Assembly: GCA_028287115.1 (NCBI GenBank)
Contig: JAQBQF010000091.1
Span: 38,935-102,934, forward strand
Direction: 5' to 3'
DNA from: Myxococcales bacterium
Lineage (GTDB): Bacteria > Myxococcota_A > Polyangia > Haliangiales > Haliangiaceae
DNA length: 64,000 nucleotides
Each line of letters opens with the position of its first letter. Position 1 is the first letter of the stretch. Positions 53,596 to 60,601 of this stretch are shown one piece after another. Below the pieces are notes generated by a model. That model did not search any database and was not told the DNA's origin. It saw nothing but the letters and a program-made list of their open reading frames with translations. Made by a program: the position numbers and the translations under genes.

Positions 53596-54014
53596 GCAAG
53601 AAGTCCGATCCAGTCGTCGAGGCCGAGCTCAAAGAACGCGTGATCCACACGCGCGTGCCCGAGAGCCTCGAAGCCGAGCTTCGCGAGCGAGCCGAGAGCC
53701 TCGGGATCTCGGTCTCGAACCTCGTGCGCAACGTGCTCGGGCACGCATTCGGGCTGGTCGGTGATGTCGTCGCCGATAGCCACGCGATCGCGCGGGCCGC
53801 GCGCGGGGATCGAGCCAAAGCCGGAGCCCCGCCCGCGAGCGCGGAAGACTTCGACATCGTTGCGTGGCAATCGATCGTGCTCGCGAAGAATGCGCTGTGT
53901 GCCCGCTGTAACGCCGTGTTGCCGAAGGGTCAGTCCGCCGCGATCGGAATTACCGAGCGTGGTGCGACCGGACCGATCGTTTGCCCACCGTGCACGGAAG
54001 GACAAGCTCCATGA
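53574..54014 (+). CDS. Ribbon-helix-helix DNA-binding protein with C-terminal zinc ribbon
   Basis: 146 aa from ATG 53574. If transcription starts about 7 bp after the -10, the true start must be downstream, most simply GTG 53589 (141 aa). Residues 22-58 are a RHH domain (ERVIHTRVPESLEAEL, SLGISVSNLVRNVLG); after an acidic/Ala linker there is a zinc ribbon with Cys109, Cys112, Cys137 and Cys140 (CARC ... CPPC). The stop overlaps the start of the kinase-like gene (ATGA), so the two are translationally coupled. Autoregulation through the twin palindromes is inferred. Confidence 0.82.
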   Translation: MMCHIVTRKKSDPVVEAELKERVIHTRVPESLEAELRERAESLGISVSNLVRNVLGHAFGLVGDVVADSHAIARAARGDRAKAGAPPASAEDFDIVAWQSIVLAKNALCARCNAVLPKGQSAAIGITERGATGPIVCPPCTEGQAP

Positions 54015-55477
54015 CCGACGCCCCGGATTTTCGGACCGCCCTCGATCAACTGCGCGAGACAGCGCTGCACGCAGCTCGCCTCGTCCAGCATGTCGGCACC
54101 CGGCTCGATGCGATGTCGCTCGATCTCGCGCGCGATGGCGGAGCGATCGTGCGCAATGCGGTCGCGTTTGCCGGTGCAGCACACGGTAAGGCGACGACGT
54201 TCGTGCGAGCGACCCCGCGCGTGACGCGGCTCGCGCAGACCGCGACGGCGCTGTTCGCGCGCCAGCGGTGGCTGCGGCTCGCGAATGCCGCGCGCGGCGA
54301 GGACAAGTTGCGCGACGAAGATCATCGCGATCTTGCACGCCGGACGGCCGCGTATGCCGCGGACTTGCGCGGCGGGATCGCGAAGCTCGGCCAGCTCGCG
54401 TCGTGTCGTCCGGATCTCGTCGGCGCGATCTGGGCGACCGAGCTCGCCAAGCTCCAGGACGAGGTGCCGGCCGTCGATGCCGCAGAAATTCGCGCGCGGA
54501 TCGAGAGCGAGCTCGGCCGCACGATCGCCGACGTGTTCCGAGACTTCGATGATGTACCGCTCGCCGCGGCCTCGCTCGCGCAGGTTCATGCCGCGACGCT
54601 GCGCGACGGGACACCGGTGGTCGTGAAAGTCCAGGTGCCCGGCATCGAGCACGTGATCGCCGCGGATATCGCCGCGCTGCGCACGATCGCGGGCACGGTC
54701 GGCGAGCTTCCCGGCGTCGATCTGATGACGATCACCACCGAGCTTGGCCGCGCGCTCGCGACCGAGCTCGACTACACGGCCGAGGCCGCCGCACTGACCC
54801 GCTACGCGGGGACGGTCGTCGTGCCGCGACCGATCGCCGAGGCCTCATCGGTGCGCGTGCTGACGATGACGCGGATCGCAGGCGAACGGCTGACCGGGTA
54901 TCTCCAGCGGATGACGCTCGAGGGCAAGCTCGCGGAACGCGATCGCTTGCTCGGTGAGCTCGTCGGCGAGGTCGCCGCCCAGATCCTGGTTCGCGGCCAG
55001 GTCCACGCCGATCCGCATCCGGGAAACTTCCTCGTCGTCGACGGGGCCAAGCTCGCGCTCCTCGATTTCGGCTGCATGCTCGAGCTCTCTGCGGCGGATC
55101 GCGCGGCGTACGCGCGGCTCGTGCTCGCGATCGCCGGCGGGAACCACGCGGCAGCGGCGAGCGAGCTAAAGACGCTCGGGTTCTCCGCCGATGATCCCGA
55201 GCAGCTCGCTGTCCTCGCGACGTCGATCGTCGGCGCGCTCCGGCCCGGCGCTTCGGTCGGCGAGCTCGACTGGCAAGCGGCGTTCGCCGATCAGATCGCG
55301 CATGCGAAGGAGCTGGGCGGTCTCGTGATCCCGCGCAGCTTCGTGCTGCTCGGCCGCGTGCTCGCCTCCGTCGCGGGACTGCTCGCGACCTACAAGCCGG
55401 CGATCCAGCTGTACCCGCTGCTCGCGCGGCACCTCGCCGCCGCGACAACGCCAAGGCGCCAAGACGTCGAGTCTTGA
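54011..55477 (+). CDS. ABC1/AarF/UbiB-family atypical kinase
   Basis: 488 aa from ATG 54011. UbiB signatures: KLGQ (KxGQ in GGIAKLGQLAS), Ala-rich loop LAAASLAQVH, KVQVPG, TELDYTAEAA, QVHADPHPGN and DFGCMLELS. These bind ATP and support quinone or lipid metabolism rather than phosphorylating proteins. The final ten residues (TTPRRQDVES) are encoded by the repeat element beginning at 55447, so the original C-terminus was probably altered. No ubiquinone genes nearby. Coupled to the upstream RHH gene. Confidence 0.91.
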   Translation: MTDAPDFRTALDQLRETALHAARLVQHVGTRLDAMSLDLARDGGAIVRNAVAFAGAAHGKATTFVRATPRVTRLAQTATALFARQRWLRLANAARGEDKLRDEDHRDLARRTAAYAADLRGGIAKLGQLASCRPDLVGAIWATELAKLQDEVPAVDAAEIRARIESELGRTIADVFRDFDDVPLAAASLAQVHAATLRDGTPVVVKVQVPGIEHVIAADIAALRTIAGTVGELPGVDLMTITTELGRALATELDYTAEAAALTRYAGTVVVPRPIAEASSVRVLTMTRIAGERLTGYLQRMTLEGKLAERDRLLGELVGEVAAQILVRGQVHADPHPGNFLVVDGAKLALLDFGCMLELSAADRAAYARLVLAIAGGNHAAAASELKTLGFSADDPEQLAVLATSIVGALRPGASVGELDWQAAFADQIAHAKELGGLVIPRSFVLLGRVLASVAGLLATYKPAIQLYPLLARHLAAATTPRRQDVES

Positions 55478-55880
55478 GGCGCTGAGAAACTTCTTCGCTT
55501 CGCGAATGGATGCACACGAGGGATCGAACGCCAAGACGCCAAGACGCCAAGGACAGAGGAGACAAGAACTTCTTTCGCTTCGCGAAGAGGACCTACGTCT
55601 CGATCCAGGCAATGTCGTCGAGATACCCAGGAACAATTTCTGCCTCGCCCCCGATCATCGGTCACTTGTCGACCGAGATCCGTGCTCTGCCCTTGGCGGA
55701 TCTTGGCCAAGATCGGACCGGACCGTTCTGGTTTCGCACCTAGTCCTCCACCTGTTCTCGATCGGATCTTGGCGTCTTGGCGTCTTGGCGTCTTGGCGTT
55801 CGATCCTTCGGGCACGTTCCGATTGCCAGATGTGACGAATCATCAGCGGCGTCTTGGGGTTCGATCTCTCGGCACGGCGA
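55447..55880. repeat. Repeat element with perfect 31-bp inverted arms and direct repeats
   Basis: No gene is present in the 439 bp between the kinase-like gene and the EamA gene. Arms at 55521-55551 and 55776-55806 are perfect 31-bp inverted repeats built on CGCCAAGA units. A related direct copy lies at 55447-55508 (ending in TTCTTCGCTTCGCGAA) with a second at 55527-55587, and a decayed right copy at 55837-55870. A 16-bp palindrome GATCTTGGCCAAGATC sits at 55699-55714. The unit CGCCAAGACGCCAAG recurs across unrelated bacterial genomes as a dispersed repeat. It looks like a small non-autonomous element or dispersed repeat cluster. Confidence 0.8.
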
Positions 55881-55916
55881 GTAGCGATCCGAGCGCGCGT
55901 GGCATCAAATAGGCGG

Positions 55917-56786
55917 ATGCGCTCTCGCGGCGTCGCGTACATGGCTGCAAGCGCCTGCGGCTTCTCGGCGATGAGCGTGCTCGTCAAGCTCGCCAGCGCG
56001 CGGCTGCCGACCGGCGAGATCGTCCTCGCGCGCGCGCTCGTGACGCTCGCGCTCTCGTATGCGATGGTCAAGCGCGCGGACTTGTCGCCGTGGGGCACCC
56101 AGCGCGGCCGCCTCGTGGTTCGCGGCCTGCTCGGCTTCGGTGGGCTCGCCTGCTACTACCTCGCGCTCGCGTGGTTGCCGCTCGCGGATGCCACGGTATT
56201 GCAGAACACGATCCCGCTGATCACGACGATCCTCGCGTGGTGGATCCTCCGCGAGCGCGTCGGCTGGGCGGCGGCGTTCGCGCTCGCCTGCGGTCTCGGC
56301 GGTGTGTTGCTCGTCGTCCACCCGGGCATCGGCAGCGCGCGCGATCCGGCCGGTGTCGCGGTCGCACTGTGCGCGGCGATGATGTCCTCGACCGCATACG
56401 TCACGATTCGCCAGCTCTCGAGGACCGAGCATCCGCTCGTGATCGTGTTTTACTTTCCACTCGTCGCCGCGCCGCTCTCGCTCCCGTGGGCCGCGTATGA
56501 CTTCGTGTTGCCGCGACTGCTCGATTGGCTGCTGCTCGCCGGGATCGGCGTCGCGACGCAGGTCGGCCAGGTGTTTCTGACGATGGGGCTCTCGCTCGAG
56601 CGTGCCGCGCGCGCGACCTCTGTCGGCTACCTGCAAGTCGCCTTCGCGATGGTCTGGCAGCTCGTGATCTGGGGCCAGCAGCCGTCGTGGGGCACGCTCG
56701 CCGGCGCGTCGCTGATCATCGCGGGGACGCTGGCGGTGTCGGCCACGGCGAAGCCCGACGCACCAATCGCGCGCACAGGTACGTGA
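55917..56786 (+). CDS. EamA/DMT-family transporter
   Basis: 289 aa from ATG 55917, with AGGCGG just upstream; the frame open before it is repeat sequence. Ten helices with two EamA repeats: YMAASACGFSAMSVLVKLAS, ACYYLALAWLPLADATVLQNTIPLITTILAWWILRE and a second half ending LAGASLIIAGTL. Exports small metabolites. Its last 71 nt overlap the convergent PAP2 gene. Confidence 0.9.
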   Translation: MRSRGVAYMAASACGFSAMSVLVKLASARLPTGEIVLARALVTLALSYAMVKRADLSPWGTQRGRLVVRGLLGFGGLACYYLALAWLPLADATVLQNTIPLITTILAWWILRERVGWAAAFALACGLGGVLLVVHPGIGSARDPAGVAVALCAAMMSSTAYVTIRQLSRTEHPLVIVFYFPLVAAPLSLPWAAYDFVLPRLLDWLLLAGIGVATQVGQVFLTMGLSLERAARATSVGYLQVAFAMVWQLVIWGQQPSWGTLAGASLIIAGTLAVSATAKPDAPIARTGT

Positions 56787-57369
56787 TCGCCGCGGTCAGC
56801 GCGAACCCGCCGGTGACATCCGAGATGAAGTGCGCGTTGACCGCGACGCGCGCGATCATCACGAAGCCCACGATCGCGAACATCGCGAGTCGCGAGCGCG
56901 GCCAGATCACCGCGATCGGCAGCGCGATGCTCGCGAACAGCATCACGTGACCAGAAGGAAACGAGTAGCCGCCGTCGCGGAAGAACGTCCCGCCGCGATG
57001 CGCGATCCACTCGGGAGGCCGCAACCGACCCATCGCGAGCTTGCTCCACATCATCACGTTGCGCGCGAGCAAGTGCGTCAGCGCCACGAACATCCAAGCC
57101 GGCGCCGCTCGCCGCCAATACGGTACGGCAAGTGCGATCACCACGCCGCCGGTGAGCACGTAGACGCCCGCCCACTTCCACGGCGCGATCAGCGCGAGGT
57201 GCTCGAGGACATCGACGCCGCGGTCCCAGAATCCGGGAAACATCTCGCGGGTCGCGAGCCAGCGCGCGCACGGCTCGTCGAGGCTGAAGATACAGAGCAC
57301 CGTGATCGCAGCCGCGATGGCCGAGACCACGAGCAGAGATCGCCCGCGCACGATCGCACTGTCGATCAT
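56716..57369 (-). CDS. PAP2-family membrane phosphatase
   Basis: 217 aa, about five helices. The three PAP2 motifs are present: KLAMGRLRPP (K..RP), YSFPSGH (PSGH) and ARVAVNAHFISDVTGG (R..H...D). The family dephosphorylates lipid phosphates such as phosphatidic acid or undecaprenyl pyrophosphate at the outer leaf of the inner membrane. The 3' end overlaps the EamA gene by 71 nt in opposite direction. Confidence 0.91.
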   Translation of the reverse strand: MIDSAIVRGRSLLVVSAIAAAITVLCIFSLDEPCARWLATREMFPGFWDRGVDVLEHLALIAPWKWAGVYVLTGGVVIALAVPYWRRAAPAWMFVALTHLLARNVMMWSKLAMGRLRPPEWIAHRGGTFFRDGGYSFPSGHVMLFASIALPIAVIWPRSRLAMFAIVGFVMIARVAVNAHFISDVTGGFALTAAITYLCARLVRRASPWPTPPASPR

Positions 57370-57423
57370 CCGGTCGTCATACTGCGATCTCGCGGCGACT
57401 CGCCAGTCGCCGGCTTCCGCGAA

Positions 57424-58734
57424 CTAGCGGTGGTGTCCGCCGCCGCTGTGGCCGCCACCGCCCGACGACGAATGCGACGGCGCGCTATACGACGAATGCG
57501 ACGGCGCGCTGTACGACGAATGCGACGGCGCGCTGTACGACGATTGAGACGGCGCGCTGTACGAAGAGTGAGACGGGCCCGGCGACGGTGCGCGATACGA
57601 TTGCGGTGAGGGCTGATACGAGCGCATCGGCTGCTGATAGCGGGCGGGCGGCTGATACGTCTGCACCGGCGCCCGATAGCCCTGCGTCGGATACGGCTGA
57701 CGAAAGCCCTGCTGGTACGACTGCACGGGCGGCCGATACGACTGCACGGCCGGCCGATACGATTGCATCGCGGGCGGTTGATAGGTCCGCACCGGCGGGC
57801 GCTGCCACGTCGCGCTCTCCGGGCGCGGCCCCATCGGTGCCGGTTGCCTGACCGGACGGCCGCCGTTGGTCGTGCCGAGATTCGGACTTGCGGCGACGCG
57901 GGCGTGCATCAGATCGGCGGCACGAATCTGCTGAGCACCGCGGAACGGTAGCTGAGCGACCGGCGCGGTCGTGCGAAGTCCCTCTGCGGGAGCGCGCAGC
58001 TCGTGCGCATGAATGTGCGGCTTGGCGAAGTCGCCCTCGGTCGAGAACCGCCAGTGCGAGTCGTGAGCAACCGCGCCGCGGTGATCGTGGAACGTCGGGC
58101 CGGTGTGCTCGCCGCGATGATCGCGGAGCTGACCGCGCTCCGGCATCAGCGGACGCCAGCCGACGTAACCGTTGCCGTGACGCCATTCGACCGCCGCGGG
58201 AGTCCATTCGTGGCCGGGGACCCAGCCCCAGTAGCCGCCGTCATCGAACCAACCCCAACGTCCGTAGTGGAACGGCAACCAGCCCCAACTCCAGTCGCAG
58301 TCGAAGGCCCAACCCTGATCTGAATTCACCCAGCTGCCGCAGGTCTCGTAGGGTGTGAAATCTACGCCCACGACCGTGGCGTACGGACGCCACACGCGAC
58401 CGTAGCTGTCGTCCGTGATCCATTCGCCGTACGGCTGAAGGGTCGTGTCGATCTCGGGGTCGTCAACGGTGCCGGTCGCCGAAAAATCGATGTTGGTCTC
58501 GGTGGTCACGGACTCGGTCGCCGGCGGGTAGCCCTCGGGATAGCCGGCGGGGTAACCCTGCGGAGCTTCAGGGTTTGGATAGCCAGATTGTTCATAACCT
58601 GTGCTCGGATCCATGCCACCGCCGGGCGGCCCCGCGACGTACGGCTCGGGGAACGTGCTCTGCGAATAGCTCGGCTCGGAGTAGCAGCCGGCTACCGATC
58701 CGACGATGAGAAGACCGATGGCGGACCCACGCAT
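57424..58734 (-). CDS. DUF6600-type lipoprotein with Ser/Tyr/Pro-rich repeat tail
   Basis: 436 aa from ATG 58734. Lipobox VAGC at about residue 17. A Trp/Gly/Tyr-rich region (YGEWITDDSYGRVWRPYATVVGVDFTPY, WGWLPFHYGRWGWFDDGGYWGWVPGHEW) is the DUF6600 pattern, known as a FecR-related or surface motif of unknown role. From about 300 the chain is low-complexity with QSYRPP and SYSAPSHS repeats ending in Gly/His. Probably an outer surface, His-rich, possibly metal-binding lipoprotein. Confidence 0.78.
   Translation of the reverse strand: MRGSAIGLLIVGSVAGCYSEPSYSQSTFPEPYVAGPPGGGMDPSTGYEQSGYPNPEAPQGYPAGYPEGYPPATESVTTETNIDFSATGTVDDPEIDTTLQPYGEWITDDSYGRVWRPYATVVGVDFTPYETCGSWVNSDQGWAFDCDWSWGWLPFHYGRWGWFDDGGYWGWVPGHEWTPAAVEWRHGNGYVGWRPLMPERGQLRDHRGEHTGPTFHDHRGAVAHDSHWRFSTEGDFAKPHIHAHELRAPAEGLRTTAPVAQLPFRGAQQIRAADLMHARVAASPNLGTTNGGRPVRQPAPMGPRPESATWQRPPVRTYQPPAMQSYRPAVQSYRPPVQSYQQGFRQPYPTQGYRAPVQTYQPPARYQQPMRSYQPSPQSYRAPSPGPSHSSYSAPSQSSYSAPSHSSYSAPSHSSYSAPSHSSSGGGGHSGGGHHR
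57469..57572 (-). repeat. 24-bp tandem repeats at the end of the DUF6600 gene
   Basis: About four copies of a 24-bp unit that encodes SSYSAPSH; two are identical and two diverge at one to three positions. In frame. Confidence 0.8.
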
Positions 58735-58855
58735 GACTTCAATATGTGCAGCGTTTATGCCTGGTGCACACAACGTATGGTGCTTCATGCGTTATTAACG
58801 GGAATCTGACCGGGCGGTTGATTGGTTGTCGGCGCGCCATGGGTGGTTCGTACGC

Positions 58856-58884
58856 TTGACAGTTCGCGCTGCGCCGATTAACAA
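58856..58884 (+). promoter_or_regulatory. Sigma-70 promoter of the Gld-type ABC operon
   Basis: TTGACA (58856-58861), 17-bp spacer, TAACAA (58879-58884), 51 bp upstream of the first ATG. It lies in a locally AT-richer gap between the divergent DUF6600 gene and the operon. Confidence 0.65.
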
Positions 58885-58935
58885 AACGCAGCGATTTAGC
58901 GCCTCTGGCCCCGAGTCGCCTTCGCGAGGTCGTGA

Positions 58936-59889
58936 ATGATTCGCGCACACAATTTATCAAAATTCTACGGTGGTAAGCGGGCGCTGGGCCCGGTCTCGTT
59001 CGAGATCAACGACGGTGAGACCGTCGGATTTCTCGGGCTCAACGGCGCAGGTAAGACGACCGCGCTTCGCATCCTGGCGTGCGATCTCCGGCCTAGTGCC
59101 GGCACGATCGAGGTCGGTGGTGTCGACGCGGTCGCCGATCCTCACGAGGTCCGCAAGCGGATCGGGTTTCTTCCAGAAACCCCACCGCTCTACACGGACA
59201 TGTCGATCTCGGACTACCTGACGTTCGCGGGCGAGCTCCGCGGGATGTCGGGGAGCCAGGTCAAGAAGCGGTTGCCGGAGGTCCTCGAGATCACCGATCT
59301 CGGTGACGTCGCGGGCGATCCGATCGGTACGCTGTCGCACGGCTACCGGCAGCGCGTCGGTGTCGCGCAGGCGATCATTCACAACCCGAAGTTCCTGATC
59401 CTCGACGAGCCGACGCGCGGTCTCGACCCGGTGCAGATCGTCGAGATGCGGAACCTGATCCACGATCTCAAGCAGAGCCACACGGTCCTGATCTCGAGTC
59501 ACATCCTCACCGAGATCAGCCAGACCTGCGATCGGCTGCTCGTGCTCGGCAAGGGCAAGATCCTCGGCGCAGGCAGCGAGGCGGAGCTCGCGAAGCACGA
59601 GGGCGAGATTCGCGAGATCACGGTGACCGTGAGGCCGTCGGCCGCGGCCGATGCCAAGTCGGTGATCGCGCGCGTGCTCGAGAAGGTCGACGGCGTGAGC
59701 AAGGTCGCCGAGCCCTACGAGCAGGGCGGCGGCCTGCTGTTCTCGCTGTCGACGAACAAGGACTGTCGCGCGGACGTCAGCCGTGCGGTCGTCGAGGCCA
59801 GACTCGATCTGATCAAGCTCGACTACGGTCGTAGCGAGCTCGAGAACACCTTCATTCGTCTTGTCGGAGGCAGCGATGCAACCAGCTAG
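58936..59889 (+). CDS. ABC transporter ATP-binding protein, GldA-like
   Basis: 317 aa. Walker A GLNGAGKTT (34-42), signature LSHGYRQRVGVAQ, Walker B FLILDEPTRGLD and a C-terminal regulatory tail. Most like the ABC-2 type ATPases found with gliding-type GldFG proteins and DUF4340. It powers export of an unknown substrate; ABC-2 systems often carry polysaccharides or lipids. Start of a four-gene operon, overlapping the permease by 14 nt. Confidence 0.91.
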   Translation: MIRAHNLSKFYGGKRALGPVSFEINDGETVGFLGLNGAGKTTALRILACDLRPSAGTIEVGGVDAVADPHEVRKRIGFLPETPPLYTDMSISDYLTFAGELRGMSGSQVKKRLPEVLEITDLGDVAGDPIGTLSHGYRQRVGVAQAIIHNPKFLILDEPTRGLDPVQIVEMRNLIHDLKQSHTVLISSHILTEISQTCDRLLVLGKGKILGAGSEAELAKHEGEIREITVTVRPSAAADAKSVIARVLEKVDGVSKVAEPYEQGGGLLFSLSTNKDCRADVSRAVVEARLDLIKLDYGRSELENTFIRLVGGSDATS

Positions 59890-60601
59890 CATCATCTTTC
59901 GCCGCGAGCTCGGCGCGTACGTGCGGTCCCCGATCGGGTGGATCGTCGTGGCCGCGTTCATGCTCGCGAGCGGCATCTTGTTTCAAGCGTACGCGATGGC
60001 CGGAGAGCAGCTCTCGGCGGTCGTGCTCGAGAAGTTCTTCTGGGGCACGAGTGGCGTCACGATGATCATCGCGGTGATCCTGTCGTTCCGGCTGATCGCC
60101 GAGGAACGCCAGAACGCGTCGATCGTCCTGCTCAATACCTCGCCGGTTCGCGACACCTCGATCATCATCGGCAAGTTCTTCGCCGCGCTGGCGTTCCTCG
60201 CGCTGATGCTCGCGCTGTCGGTCTACATCCCGCTGATGATCAAGGTGAACGGGAAGGTCTCCGGCGTGCAGATCCTCGTCGGCTACCTCGGCCTCCTGCT
60301 GCTCGGCGGGACCGTGCTGGCGATCGGCCTGTTCGCGAGCAGCATGACCAAGAGCCAGCTGATCGCAGCGATCATCGCGGCGCTCATCACCGCTCTCATG
60401 GTCATCCTGTTTCCGATCGCGAAGCGGCTCGATGCGCCGCTGCGCGAGGTGCTCCAAGAAGTCGATCTATGGTGGATCCACTTCCAGAACGGCTTCATGC
60501 GCGGCGTCCTGAACCTCAAGGACGTCGTGTTCTATGTCGCGGTGACTTACTTCTTTCTGCTGCTGTCCGTGAAGGCGCTGGAGGCGAAGCGATGGCAATG
60601 A
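59876..60601 (+). CDS. ABC-2 permease, GldF-like
   Basis: 241 aa from ATG 59876, six bases after GGAGG; a TTG at 59861 is less likely. Six helices: FRRELGAYVRSPIGWIVVAAFML and the GVTMIIAVILSFRLIAEERQN loop are typical ABC2_membrane. Partner of the preceding ATPase. It overlaps the next gene by 10 nt. Confidence 0.9.
   Translation: MQPASIIFRRELGAYVRSPIGWIVVAAFMLASGILFQAYAMAGEQLSAVVLEKFFWGTSGVTMIIAVILSFRLIAEERQNASIVLLNTSPVRDTSIIIGKFFAALAFLALMLALSVYIPLMIKVNGKVSGVQILVGYLGLLLLGGTVLAIGLFASSMTKSQLIAAIIAALITALMVILFPIAKRLDAPLREVLQEVDLWWIHFQNGFMRGVLNLKDVVFYVAVTYFFLLLSVKALEAKRWQ

Noticed and set aside
55390..55815. Minus-strand 'protein' with RQDAK/LGVLASWR type peptides
   Set aside because: It is translation of the CGCCAAGA repeat element, not a gene.
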